NCBI GenBank assembly: GCA_045569115.1 | Contig: JBJKZS010000036.1 | Coordinates: forward strand, 1-32,427 | DNA: 32,427 nt | DNA from: S15-B10 sp045569115 | GTDB lineage: Bacteria; Fidelibacterota; Marinisomatia; Marinisomatales; S15-B10 | Direction: 5' to 3' | Shown here: piece by piece, positions 1 to 8,416 of the stretch | Position numbering within the stretch: position 1 is the stretch's first letter | Layout of the letters: the number at the start of each line of letters is the position of its first letter | The notes under the pieces: model-generated | Databases searched by the model: none | What the model was told of the DNA's origin: nothing | Seen by the model: only the letters and a program-made list of their open reading frames with translations | Made by a program: the position numbers and the translations under genes

Positions 1-1159
1 TATTACACGCGAAGAAGTTTTTACAACTCTCCGAGGTCCAAAAGGTAGTCCTGTAATAATAACGATCAAGAGAACTGGGGTTGAAAAGCCTTTTGAGGTA
101 GAGATTATTCGTGACCAAATTCCAATTTATAGCCTTGTTTCTTCTTTTATGATTGACAGTGAAACAGGTTACATGCGACTTACAAGATTTGCGTCTACTA
201 GCTCTGAGGAGGTCTCGTCAGCAATAAAAAAACTTCGATCAGAAGGTATGTCAAAACTTGTATTTGATTTAAGAACCAATAGTGGTGGCTATTTGGAACA
301 AGCTGTTAATATAGCAGACCTTTTTATTACCACTACAGACACCCTAGTTTTTACTAACGGTAGGAAATCAGATATGTCAGAGGTTTATAGGGCTAACCGT
401 GATCGTGGCCATGGAGATTTTGCCATTATTGTCCTTATTAATAGGTGGTCTGCTAGTGCAAGTGAAATTGTTGCTGGTGCAATTCAAGATCTGGATCGAG
501 GTCTTGTAGTAGGAGAGACTAGTTTTGGCAAAGGATTGGTTCAGAGGCAATGGCCTTTAAAAGATGGCTCAGCTCTTCGAGTTACTATTGCACGTTATTA
601 TACTCCAAGTGGTCGGTTAATACAAAGACCTTATGAGAATGGTAGTCGAGACTATTATCAAGATTTTGGAAAACAAGATAGAGAAGAAGTCTTAGACTCA
701 CTCCGGGTTGGAAAACCAAAATATAAAACCAAACAGGGTAGAGAGGTTTATGGCGGTGGAGGAATTTCACCAGATATTCATATTCCACTAATTGAATATA
801 ATTTGGAAACGAACAAGCTACTAGGAAACCCTAAAAGACTAACTTTTAACTGGGGCACTCGATTTGCAAATGAGAAAAAAACAAATTGGCAGAATGTTCG
901 TATTTTCAATCAAGAATTTCAGGTTACTGATAAAGTTCTAAATGATTTTTATACATATGTTAGTGAAAAAGAAGTTATTTTTGATAAGGATGCCATAGGA
1001 AAAGACACTGATTATATTAAATCTGTGCTAAAGGCAGAAATTGCAGGAGCTATTTGGGGGAAGTCTGCATATTACAATATTTTAGTCAGTAATGACCCAC
1101 AAATAACAACCGCAAGATCGCATTTTGAAGATGCCGCAGAGTTTCTTTCGGTGAATTAG
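1..1159 (+). CDS. S41 family C-terminal processing peptidase, 5'-truncated
   Basis: The reading frame is open from base 2, so the gene begins before the window; the first internal ATG at 149 is not a true start. The first ~45 codons look like the end of a PDZ domain (RGPKGSPVIITIKR, then a strand ending in RDQIP). They run into a peptidase S41 core: the LRTNSGGYL strand, the nucleophile Ser in NRWSASASEIVAGA, and the catalytic Lys in GETSFGKGLVQ about 25 residues later. This is the Ser/Lys dyad order of the CtpA/Prc family. Family members trim or degrade periplasmic proteins, usually from a membrane anchor or after export. The protein continues ~200 residues past the core with no domain I can name. 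It is followed after 99 bases by exbB. The family call is firm; the substrate is unknown. Confidence 0.93.
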   Translation, partial: ITREEVFTTLRGPKGSPVIITIKRTGVEKPFEVEIIRDQIPIYSLVSSFMIDSETGYMRLTRFASTSSEEVSSAIKKLRSEGMSKLVFDLRTNSGGYLEQAVNIADLFITTTDTLVFTNGRKSDMSEVYRANRDRGHGDFAIIVLINRWSASASEIVAGAIQDLDRGLVVGETSFGKGLVQRQWPLKDGSALRVTIARYYTPSGRLIQRPYENGSRDYYQDFGKQDREEVLDSLRVGKPKYKTKQGREVYGGGGISPDIHIPLIEYNLETNKLLGNPKRLTFNWGTRFANEKKTNWQNVRIFNQEFQVTDKVLNDFYTYVSEKEVIFDKDAIGKDTDYIKSVLKAEIAGAIWGKSAYYNILVSNDPQITTARSHFEDAAEFLSVN

Positions 1160-1196
1160 AGCCCTTGAAATTATTTGGAGTTTTAACAAACGTAGT

Positions 1197-1224
1197 TTGA
1201 CATTCCTCAATGGCAGCATTATTT
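1197..1224 (+). promoter_or_regulatory. Putative promoter for exbB-exbD-exbD-tonB
   Basis: A perfect TTGACA lies at 1197-1202 in the gap after the protease gene. The best -10-like sequence is poor (CATTAT at 1217-1222, 14-base spacer, or TTATTT at 1219-1224, 16-base spacer). An AGGAG ribosome binding site follows at 1251-1255. This is inferred from sequence only, and the weak -10 keeps confidence low. Confidence 0.3.
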
Positions 1225-1258
1225 TCGTGGACGTTTACAAGGCTTTAGTAAGGAGAAC

Positions 1259-1882
1259 ATGGTAATGGTACAATATTTCTTAGATGGAGGTCCATTTATG
1301 TACCCCATCCTTGGTCTTTTGATTTTTGGTTTGGGGTTTGGCATAGAAAGGGTATACACTCTTTTTCGTGCATCAGTTAATGCGAAAAAATTCATGGAAA
1401 GCATACGCACTGCACTTCAGGAGGAAGGGCGTGAGAAAGCAATAGAGATCTGTTCTAATACTCGTGGTCCTGTTGCGGAGGTGTTTCATGCTGGTTTGAG
1501 TCGTGCTCACCGTGGTATTGATGCTGTGGAGAAAGGCATAGAGAATGCTGGTACTATTGAGATGGCTTTTCTTGAAAAAAACATGGTATGGCTTAGTACA
1601 GTTGTAACTCTAGCTCCAATGTTAGGATTTACAGGAACAGTTGCTGGTATGATCCAGGCTTTTGATGATATAAAAGCTGCAAACGATATATCACCAGCTG
1701 TTGTAGCCGGAGGTATTTCTATTGCCCTTTTGACGACTCTTTTCGGATTAGTTGTAGCTATAATCATTCAGACATTTCAAAACTTTCTCATCACTCGAGT
1801 TGATAAATTGATCATTGATATGGAAGAAAACTCTGTATTATTATTAGATGAATTGGTTGAAATGGAAGGTGATTCAAAATAG
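1259..1882 (+). CDS. exbB: ExbB/TolQ family proton-channel protein
   Basis: A 207-residue MotA/TolQ/ExbB-type inner-membrane protein that uses the proton gradient to energise TonB together with ExbD. Three membrane segments are visible at about residues 10-33, 108-131 and 150-172, with a cytoplasmic domain between the first two. The signature APMLGFTGTVAGMI opens TM2 and ALLTTLFGLVVAI fills TM3. AGGAG at 1251-1255 is only 3 bases from the ATG at 1259 but 9 bases from a second in-frame ATG at 1265, so translation may really start at 1265. It is the first gene of an exbB-exbD-exbD-tonB run. TolQ is the alternative name, but the adjacent tonB favours ExbB. Confidence 0.93.
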   Translation: MVMVQYFLDGGPFMYPILGLLIFGLGFGIERVYTLFRASVNAKKFMESIRTALQEEGREKAIEICSNTRGPVAEVFHAGLSRAHRGIDAVEKGIENAGTIEMAFLEKNMVWLSTVVTLAPMLGFTGTVAGMIQAFDDIKAANDISPAVVAGGISIALLTTLFGLVVAIIIQTFQNFLITRVDKLIIDMEENSVLLLDELVEMEGDSK

Positions 1883-1903
1883 AAATTAATAGGTAATGGT
1901 ATA

Positions 1904-2296
1904 ATGAAAAAAAGAGTAAAAGCAGGGGAAATACCCAGTGGTTCGATGGCGGACATTGCATTTTTACTGTTAATTTTTTTCCTCGTTACGACAACAATTG
2001 ACATGGATAAAGGGCTTGGTCTAGTTCTTCCTCCTAAAGGAGAAGAGAAAGAAATCCCTAAAAAGAATATAGCAAATATTCTTATCAATGCTCGAGGCGA
2101 TGTTTTATTAGATAAAGAACCGCTACAAATTAAAGATATTCGACAAGTGGTTTTAGAAAAAATGGCCGCTAATGACAAGCTTATTTTTTCTGTTAAAACG
2201 CATCCTAAAGCTAAATATCAGGCTTATGTAGAGGTGCTTGACCAGCTCAAAATGGCAAATGCAACTAGGATTTCTATAGCGGAGACCGAACAATGA
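1904..2296 (+). CDS. exbD: ExbD/TolR family protein, first copy
   Basis: A 130-residue biopolymer transport protein. It has a short cytoplasmic N-terminus, one membrane helix at about residues 16-33 carrying the essential acidic residue (Asp17 in SMADIAFLLLIFF), and a small periplasmic domain. In this family the Asp carries protons through the ExbB pentamer. The last four bases overlap the start of a second exbD (ATGA at 2293-2296), which indicates translational coupling. ExbD pairs of this kind are common in TonB systems of Bacteroidota and relatives. Confidence 0.92.
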   Translation: MKKRVKAGEIPSGSMADIAFLLLIFFLVTTTIDMDKGLGLVLPPKGEEKEIPKKNIANILINARGDVLLDKEPLQIKDIRQVVLEKMAANDKLIFSVKTHPKAKYQAYVEVLDQLKMANATRISIAETEQ

Positions 2297-2706
2297 AGTT
2301 TTCCGCAAAGACTAAAGTATCTGGAGAGATTCCCACCTCTTCTATGCCAGACATTATTTTTATGTTACTTATTTTCTTTATGGTTACGACAGTACTTCGA
2401 GAATATGAGGGTTTAAATGTGTTTTTGCCCCAGGCCAGAAAAATTGAGAGGCTAGAATCAAAGCGGCATACTTCCCATATTTTTATTTCCAAAGATGGGA
2501 TGATCTCTATTGATGATAAAATCATTCCTATGGATAATGTTAAGCATGTGATGTATGACAAAAGAGTAGCAGACCCACAATTAACCGTTTCACTAAAAGC
2601 TGATAGAGAAGCCTCTATGGAACTTATAAGTGATATGCACAATGAGCTTAGAGAGGCCGATGCATTAAAGATTAATTATTCATCGAAAACAGCGGCACCT
2701 TTATGA
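2293..2706 (+). CDS. exbD: ExbD/TolR family protein, second copy
   Basis: A 137-residue paralogue of the preceding gene, with the same layout. The membrane helix spans about residues 18-34 with Asp20 in SMPDIIFMLLIFF, followed by a periplasmic domain. It overlaps exbD1 by four bases at its start and tonB by four bases at its end (ATGA at 2703-2706). Both copies keep the proton-carrying Asp, so neither looks degenerate. The two periplasmic halves are clearly divergent, which suggests a heterodimer in the ExbB channel rather than a recent duplication. That last point is inference. Confidence 0.92.
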   Translation: MKFSAKTKVSGEIPTSSMPDIIFMLLIFFMVTTVLREYEGLNVFLPQARKIERLESKRHTSHIFISKDGMISIDDKIIPMDNVKHVMYDKRVADPQLTVSLKADREASMELISDMHNELREADALKINYSSKTAAPL

Positions 2707-3350
2707 TCATTAGAAAAGATCCAAGCGTATCACTCAAATTGCGCTACCCTATTGTTGTAAGAATTACAACCCTTATAGCTGTAGTAATGTTGATTACACT
2801 TCTTATTGCGTTCCCTAGATTTGGTGTAAAGGAATTTTTAGAAAAGGAAATCCAAATTGAAATCGAACAGTTTGACATTCCCCAGACGCAACAGTTTGAA
2901 TTACCACCCCCACCATCTCGTCCATCTATTCCGGTAGAGTCTGAAGATGAAGATTTAGCAGATGATGTTACAATAGAAGAAACTGAGCTTGATGATTTTG
3001 TAGAATGGGATTCTCCCCCACCTCCACCCAATGAAGGACCTCGTGTTAGATTTATTCCTTATGATGATCCTCCTGTGCCTCTAGGGGGATATGGTGCTAT
3101 TCAACGTAATATTGTATATCCAGAGATTGCACAAGAAGCTGGAATTGAAGGAACCGTTGTAATCCAAGCCTTTGTAGATAAAAAAGGAAAAGTCACGGAC
3201 ACCGTTGTTCTTAAAGGTATTCCTAATACAGGCTTAGATGAAGCGGCTATGGTTGCTATTACGAAAACAAAATTTAAACCTGCAAAACAGCGAGATAGAG
3301 CTGTTGGTGTTTGGATATCTATACCAGTTAATTTTCGTTTGAAAGGCTAA
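2703..3350 (+). CDS. tonB: TonB energy transducer
   Basis: A 215-residue TonB-family protein. A cytoplasmic stub is followed by one membrane anchor (about residues 20-41). Next comes a short acidic and proline-rich linker (PPPPSRPSIP, then PPPPP around residue 105) and a C-terminal TonB domain from about residue 127. The domain begins with GGYGAIQRNIVYPEIAQ and carries the GIEGTVVIQAFVDKKGKV strand pattern. It transmits ExbBD energy to outer-membrane receptors. The linker is short compared with E. coli TonB. The start codon overlaps exbD2. No TonB-dependent receptor lies in this window, so the cargo is unknown. Confidence 0.93.
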   Translation: MIIRKDPSVSLKLRYPIVVRITTLIAVVMLITLLIAFPRFGVKEFLEKEIQIEIEQFDIPQTQQFELPPPPSRPSIPVESEDEDLADDVTIEETELDDFVEWDSPPPPPNEGPRVRFIPYDDPPVPLGGYGAIQRNIVYPEIAQEAGIEGTVVIQAFVDKKGKVTDTVVLKGIPNTGLDEAAMVAITKTKFKPAKQRDRAVGVWISIPVNFRLKG

Positions 3351-3355
3351 ATAAA

Positions 3356-3374
3356 CCCTCCCGTTGGAGGGGAG
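3356..3374 (+). promoter_or_regulatory. GC-rich hairpin covering the sdhC ribosome binding site
   Basis: CCCTCC at 3356-3361 pairs perfectly with GGAGGG at 3366-3371 across a CGTT loop. The right arm is also the Shine-Dalgarno sequence (GGAGGGGAG, 3366-3374) of the sdhC start at 3384. The hairpin sits 6 bases after the tonB stop. No T tract follows, so it is not a classical terminator. It could limit sdhC translation unless opened, or mark an mRNA processing boundary. The structure is seen; the role is inferred. Confidence 0.45.
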
Positions 3375-3383
3375 TATTTTATA

Positions 3384-4223
3384 ATGACGTCCTCTAACAA
3401 AGATAATAGATTAACCGCCACATCTAGAACAGATAGGTGGTGGTTTGAGCCTGTTTGGACAGGTCTGGGTTTTCTTGCTTTTGTTGTATATACCACATGG
3501 TCTATGCTACAGGCAGAGTTTTATTGGTTTAGTGCCAACCAGGGAGGTTTTGGAGGATATTTATCCCCTTTTTATTCACCATTGATTTTTATTAACCCAA
3601 GCGCTATTGGATCGGCTCCACTTGACCATGCTTGGTTTGGGTCATGGCCAATTTGGTGGCCCAAAATTATTCCAGCATCTCCAGCCATTCTCATTCTTAT
3701 GGGGCCCCTATCATTTCGAATGACTTGTTATTATTACAGAAAATTCTATTACCGTGCTTATTTCCTTTCCCCCCCAGCTTGTTCTGTAGCTAGTTTTCCT
3801 AGAAAAAATTATAAAGGAGAAACGGGCCTTCTAATTTTTCAAAACCTTCACCGTTATACGATGTATATAGCTATTGGCTTCATAGTTATTCTAACCTACG
3901 ATGGGTTAATGGCATTCTTTAGAAATGGAGAGTTTGGTGTAGGAGTTGGTTCAATTATTCTTATGATTAACCCAATCCTTCTTGCGGGGTATACTTTTGG
4001 TTGTCATGCACTTCGCCATACAGTTGGTGGTAATATGAATTGTTTTTCCTGTCCAAATGGGAAACAAAGTATACGTTATAGATTATGGAAAGGTATTTCA
4101 TGGCTTAATGGTCGTCATATGATGTGGGCATGGTTAAGTATGATTTGGGTAGCATTGGCTGATATTTATGTAAGGATGGTGGCTATGGGTAAGTGGATTG
4201 ATTACAGTACTTGGAGTATGTAA
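3384..4223 (+). CDS. sdhC: Succinate dehydrogenase membrane anchor subunit
   Basis: A 279-residue membrane protein directly upstream of sdhA and sdhB, in the position of the quinone-reacting anchor. Five hydrophobic segments are visible at about residues 24-44, 97-116, 155-175, 186-206 and 244-265. His156, His208, His212 and His245 lie at membrane edges and are candidate haem or quinone ligands. A CxxC pair is at 220/223. At this length, and as a single anchor, it resembles the ~270-residue anchors of the mycobacterial Sdh1 type rather than the paired ~120-residue SdhC/SdhD. Family assignment rests mainly on context and topology. Its ribosome binding site is within a hairpin (3356-3374). Confidence 0.75.
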   Translation: MTSSNKDNRLTATSRTDRWWFEPVWTGLGFLAFVVYTTWSMLQAEFYWFSANQGGFGGYLSPFYSPLIFINPSAIGSAPLDHAWFGSWPIWWPKIIPASPAILILMGPLSFRMTCYYYRKFYYRAYFLSPPACSVASFPRKNYKGETGLLIFQNLHRYTMYIAIGFIVILTYDGLMAFFRNGEFGVGVGSIILMINPILLAGYTFGCHALRHTVGGNMNCFSCPNGKQSIRYRLWKGISWLNGRHMMWAWLSMIWVALADIYVRMVAMGKWIDYSTWSM

Positions 4224-4229
4224 ATAGAG

Positions 4230-6068
4230 ATGGATATCTCAGGAATAAAAATAGTTGAGCATGATGTTATTGTGCTGGGTGCCGGTGGGGCGGGCTTACG
4301 TGCAGCTATAGAATGTTCAAAGCGAGGTCTCAGTACGGCCTTGGTTTGTAAATCACTACTTGGGAAAGCCCATACAGTGATGGCTGAAGGGGGAGTAGCT
4401 GCAGCCCTAGGAAATGTTGATTCTCGGGATCATTGGAAGGTCCATTTTAGAGATACAATGCGGGGTGGAAAATTTCTTAACGTTTGGAGAATGGCTGAGT
4501 TACATGCTAAACAAGCGCCAACTCGTGTACGTGAGCTTGAAGAATGGGGAGCGGTTTTTGATAGAACAAAAGTTGGACTTATTAACCAAAGGAACTTTGG
4601 GGGGCACCGATATCCGAGGCTCGCACATGTAGGTGATAGAACAGGTCTTGAGATAATAAGAACTTTACAAGACTATGGAATTCATCAAGGAATTGATGTC
4701 TACATGGAATGTACAGGCCTTGACTTTTTAAAAGATGGAGAAAAAATTTCAGGCATGGTAGCTATGTGGAGAGAGACTGGAGAATTTATCATTTTTAAGG
4801 CAAAAGCTGCTATTGTTGCTACTGGCGGTGGTGGAAAAGCTTGGAAAATCACCTCTAATTCATGGGAATATACTGGAGATGGCTATGGAATGGCTTATGA
4901 AGCTGGAGCAGAATTGATGGATATGGAATTCACTCAGTTTCATCCAACTGGTATGGTGTGGCCACCATCGGTTAGGGGGACATTAGTTACAGAAAGTGTT
5001 CGGGGAGAAGGTGGTGTTTTATTAAATAGTGAAGGTAAACGGTTTATGTTTGAAAATATTCCGGATCGTTTTGCCTCAGAGACAGCTGATAGTGAAGAAG
5101 AGGCAGCAAGATGGCGTTCAGGGGATAAAGATGCACGACGACCTCCTGAATTATTAACAAGAGATGTAGTTGCTAGAGCGATAAGAAGAGAAGTGAAAGC
5201 AGGACGAGGTTCGCCGCATGGTGGAGCCTTTTTAGATATAGCTACTAAACGAAGCTCTGAAGATATACAAAGGAAACTGCCATCAATGTATCATCAGTTC
5301 AAAGTATTGGCAGAATTAGATATTACTGTGGATCCAATGGAGGTAGGACCGACCCTTCATTATTTTATGGGTGGTATACGAGTAAATGCAGATTCGCAGA
5401 TGTCAAGAGTGCCAGGGCTTTTTGCTTGCGGTGAATGTTCAGGTGGAATGCATGGCGCTAATCGTTTAGGAGGGAATTCTCTGTCAGACCTTTTAGTTTT
5501 TGGAAAGCTTTCTGGAGAGGGAGCTGCAAATTATATAGAACAAATGAAGTCAAACCCTACTACTGATGATAGTCAAATTAAATTAATTATTAGAAATGCT
5601 ACTGATATATTAAACCGAGACTCAGGAAAAAACCCGTATCTTCTACATGAACAACTGCAAGAAATCATGCAAAATAATGTAGGCATAGTTAGGACGGAAG
5701 AATTGTTAACAGATGGAATTGATGAACTTGAAAAGTTGAAAGAGTCATTTAAAAAAATAAAAGCTGATGGAGCCTGTCAGTTTAACCCTGGTTGGCATGA
5801 AGCAATTGCTTTGCGTAATCTTTTAATTACCTCAGAAGCTGTGGCGCAAGCTGCCCTCATGAGACAAGAAAGTCGTGGAGCCCATACCCGAGTAGACCAT
5901 CCTGGAGAGAAAAAGGAGTGGTTAAACTATAATATTGTTTTGAGGAAAAATAATGATGGTTCTATGGTCTCTGAAAAAATTGAACGTGAAGTACCAGAAA
6001 AAGATTTAGAGCGTATTGCTAATCTCACAATTGATGAGGTTGAGGAAGAAGTTTCCTCTAAAAGTTAA
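4230..6068 (+). CDS. sdhA: Succinate dehydrogenase/fumarate reductase flavoprotein subunit
   Basis: A 612-residue catalytic subunit that oxidises succinate to fumarate with FAD. The Rossmann motif VLGAGGAGLRAAIE is at about residues 15-28, and His48 in AHTVMAEGG is the expected covalent FAD attachment site. The substrate-site motifs FTQFHPTG, TESVRGEGG, LTRDVVARAIRRE and LHYFMGGI follow in family order. ECSGGMHGANRLGGNSL near residue 403 closes the FAD site. It begins 6 bases after sdhC and ends 1 base before sdhB, so the three form one transcription unit. The direction of the reaction in vivo cannot be told from sequence. Confidence 0.96.
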   Translation: MDISGIKIVEHDVIVLGAGGAGLRAAIECSKRGLSTALVCKSLLGKAHTVMAEGGVAAALGNVDSRDHWKVHFRDTMRGGKFLNVWRMAELHAKQAPTRVRELEEWGAVFDRTKVGLINQRNFGGHRYPRLAHVGDRTGLEIIRTLQDYGIHQGIDVYMECTGLDFLKDGEKISGMVAMWRETGEFIIFKAKAAIVATGGGGKAWKITSNSWEYTGDGYGMAYEAGAELMDMEFTQFHPTGMVWPPSVRGTLVTESVRGEGGVLLNSEGKRFMFENIPDRFASETADSEEEAARWRSGDKDARRPPELLTRDVVARAIRREVKAGRGSPHGGAFLDIATKRSSEDIQRKLPSMYHQFKVLAELDITVDPMEVGPTLHYFMGGIRVNADSQMSRVPGLFACGECSGGMHGANRLGGNSLSDLLVFGKLSGEGAANYIEQMKSNPTTDDSQIKLIIRNATDILNRDSGKNPYLLHEQLQEIMQNNVGIVRTEELLTDGIDELEKLKESFKKIKADGACQFNPGWHEAIALRNLLITSEAVAQAALMRQESRGAHTRVDHPGEKKEWLNYNIVLRKNNDGSMVSEKIEREVPEKDLERIANLTIDEVEEEVSSKS

Positions 6069-6069
6069 G

Positions 6070-6822
6070 ATGCCAGGAAGAGAGTTTAGAATTTTTCGCG
6101 GTGATGGTACTAAGGGAGAGATGGTACCTTATAAAGCTGAAGTTGATCAAGGAATGGTTGTGCTAGATGTTATTCATCGTATTCAGGCAGAAAGTGCAAA
6201 CGATATGGCAGTACGATGGAATTGTAAGGCTGGGAAATGTGGGTCTTGCAGTGTTGAAATAAATGGAAAACCAAAGCTTGCATGTATGACCCGAATGAAT
6301 GAGTATGATACTAATGAAAAAATTTCAATTAGGCCTATCCAAGCATTTCCAATAATGAAAGATCTTGTATCCGATGTTTCTTGGAATTATAAACAAAACA
6401 AAAAAATTGCACCATTTAAACCAGACAAAACGAAAAAAGACAGTAATGGTGATTATCGTATGATGCAAGAAGATGTAGACAGGATTCAAGAATTTAGGAA
6501 ATGTATTGAATGTTACTTATGCCAAAACGTCTGCCACATATTACGTGATCATAATGAGAAAGATAAATTTGTGGGCCCACGCTTCATGATTAGACTTGCT
6601 GGGTTAGATATGCACCCTTTAGATACAGAAGATCGCTTGCCAAAAGTTAAAAATGAATTTGGTTCAGGAATGTGCAATATTACCCGTTGCTGCACGGATG
6701 TTTGTCCTGAAAATATTCAAATTACGGATAATGGCATTATTCCAATGAAAGAGAGAGTAGTGGATAGATACTATGATCCTTTAAAATTGGTTTTTAGACA
6801 GCTAAAGAAAATATTTAAATAG
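6070..6822 (+). CDS. sdhB: Succinate dehydrogenase/fumarate reductase iron-sulfur subunit
   Basis: I place the start at the ATG at 6070, one base after the sdhA stop, giving 250 residues beginning MPGREFRIF. An in-frame ATG at 6016 would overlap sdhA by 53 bases and add residues foreign to the family. The N-terminal ferredoxin domain carries the 2Fe-2S ligands Cys52, Cys57, Cys60 and Cys72 (CKAGKCGSC). The C-terminal domain carries CIECYLCQNVC (about 145-155) and C-x5-CC-x3-CP (about 202-213) for the 4Fe-4S and 3Fe-4S clusters. It passes electrons from SdhA to the anchor. Confidence 0.96.
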   Translation: MPGREFRIFRGDGTKGEMVPYKAEVDQGMVVLDVIHRIQAESANDMAVRWNCKAGKCGSCSVEINGKPKLACMTRMNEYDTNEKISIRPIQAFPIMKDLVSDVSWNYKQNKKIAPFKPDKTKKDSNGDYRMMQEDVDRIQEFRKCIECYLCQNVCHILRDHNEKDKFVGPRFMIRLAGLDMHPLDTEDRLPKVKNEFGSGMCNITRCCTDVCPENIQITDNGIIPMKERVVDRYYDPLKLVFRQLKKIFK

Positions 6823-6938
6823 ATTAATCTGGGAAAAGCATGTTTTTATTAGTGCAGGAATATTTTTTGCAACATTAGAAAACTTTCTAACTCTCAACAA
6901 TCTAAATAAACAATAATAGAGATTAGTAAAACATTCTT

Positions 6939-8258
6939 TTAATTTTTTGTGTGATCGAATAAAAAATCTTTCTGATCTGACCACCGATCAAATAGAAACT
7001 TTTTTACATCTTTCCCAGACTTACGAAACTGCTTTTGAATGGAAAGAGAAAAAGATCCTTCGTTTAAAAAGTTTTCAGCAAAAGGCTCAAGGAATTCACC
7101 CTCATCAAAAGTTGTAAGCCCATCCATAGCTAACAATAAAAACTTTTCACAAAGCTTTTTAATTTTTATTCCATCAAAAACATTATAATTATAATTTAAT
7201 GTACTAGCGGTAGCATTTAGCATATTTCGTTGTGAACTTGACCAACTTTTGCATATTGAGAGAACCGTATCAAAAATTTGCGGAGACCTCAATATTCCCT
7301 TAAAAAAAGCCGCTGGTGCTATTTCGTAACCAAACGGTAATCGATCAGCTCCTCTAATTTCCAAAATATGTTTGAATCTTACCTGAGTGAAAATTTGGCG
7401 AAGAGCAATCATTACATCAGTTGTTTTTATATTACGATGAGATTCTATCGAACTAAGCCAGTTTCCGAGATTCCCAGCAAAAGTTCCGATAAAACCGTCT
7501 TGGTCAGATATGAAAATAACGGGTGTTTTCAGCACATAATCAACAAAATCATCAACGATTGTTTTAATGTCAGATATATTATGATCAAGAAGGCAATTGC
7601 TTCTAGCAGGATCTGTATTTCGCCAAACAATTTCCCTAATATTTTTTCGCCCAGAAGGTTTTCCCCTAAAAAAAGGAGCGTTTGAAAAAATGAGTGATGT
7701 GATAGGATGAAGGCAATCCCCAATAAAAGCCATTTTGGATGCCTGTTCTAAAGATGTATAGTCTAGATTTATTTGAATACTAGCAGAATTAAGCATCATT
7801 TCATGGCCAAATCTTCCAGTATCACAAAAATATTTGTGCATTAATTTGTATTTTTTTTGATTAATTATGTTTATGGTATTAGAATCTATAATTGGTTCTA
7901 TAGCTAAGTCAGAGAGGATAAGATTCTTTTCTTCTGCTATAATTAGAAGGCTCTTAACATATTTTTTTACCTCATTGTCTAATCTTTTAAGTTGAGCATA
8001 AGGTCGGGAAGCGAATTCTATCTGGCCTCCAGGTTCGATTGACAATGATGGTTTTATATCATTATAAGAGTGTATTGTCTCGATATTCTCTCTTAAATCA
8101 GGGGTTGAGAACCCTTCTCCAGAATTGGCCGGGATCCGATTAAAATCTTTATCATAAATTAGATTTTCAATCTCTGCACCTATAGATAGACTCTCAGTTG
8201 TGCGAAGCATTGAAGAAAATGTTTTAATCAGTGCATCTTTAATTTTTATAGTATTCAT
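6939..8258 (-). CDS. gshA: Glutamate-cysteine ligase, plant/proteobacterial (GCS2-like) type
   Basis: A 439-residue protein with the motifs of the plant-type glutamate-cysteine ligase family: SIGAEIENL near the N-terminus, IEPGGQIEFASRP around residue 76, MLNSASIQINLDY around residue 155, and RNTDPARS near residue 215. The family joins glutamate and cysteine to gamma-glutamylcysteine, the first step of glutathione synthesis. No gshB is in the window, so the end product could be glutathione, gamma-glutamylcysteine or another thiol. The related EgtA-type ligases of ergothioneine synthesis are an alternative. It is monocistronic, separated from nuoB by a terminator on the same strand and convergent with sdhB. 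No clear Shine-Dalgarno precedes the ATG at 8258. Confidence 0.82.
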   Translation of the reverse strand: MNTIKIKDALIKTFSSMLRTTESLSIGAEIENLIYDKDFNRIPANSGEGFSTPDLRENIETIHSYNDIKPSLSIEPGGQIEFASRPYAQLKRLDNEVKKYVKSLLIIAEEKNLILSDLAIEPIIDSNTINIINQKKYKLMHKYFCDTGRFGHEMMLNSASIQINLDYTSLEQASKMAFIGDCLHPITSLIFSNAPFFRGKPSGRKNIREIVWRNTDPARSNCLLDHNISDIKTIVDDFVDYVLKTPVIFISDQDGFIGTFAGNLGNWLSSIESHRNIKTTDVMIALRQIFTQVRFKHILEIRGADRLPFGYEIAPAAFFKGILRSPQIFDTVLSICKSWSSSQRNMLNATASTLNYNYNVFDGIKIKKLCEKFLLLAMDGLTTFDEGEFLEPFAENFLNEGSFSLSIQKQFRKSGKDVKKFLFDRWSDQKDFLFDHTKN

Positions 8259-8344
8259 ATGAAGACATAGATAGAATCAATTTTTTTTCTTACTCTTTTT
8301 GAACATTAGGGATCAAGAAGACATATTTTTTTACCTCATAAAAT

Positions 8345-8372
8345 AAAGAAACCGCCTATAGGCGGTTGTCTT
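8345..8372 (-). terminator. Rho-independent terminator after nuoB
   Basis: AACCGCC at 8350-8356 pairs with GGCGGTT at 8361-8367 across a TATA loop. The stem is extended by AAAGA (8345-8349) with TCTTT (8369-8373) around a single bulged base. Read on the minus strand the stem runs into a T-rich tract (TTTCTTTATTTTATG), so it should stop transcription from nuoB before gshA. Confidence 0.75.
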
Positions 8373-8416
8373 TATAGAGATCCTCTCTTTTTTTGCGAGG
8401 AAGGGGTATTAGGCGT

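Noticed and set aside
6016..6069. Longer sdhB starting inside sdhA
   Set aside because: The extra residues do not fit the family and the ATG at 6070 directly after the sdhA stop is the natural start.
6875..6890. TTAGAAA/TTTCTAA inverted repeat between sdhB and gshA as a terminator
   Set aside because: AT-rich, only a 2-base loop and no T tract; the 6823-6938 gap otherwise holds nothing I can support.
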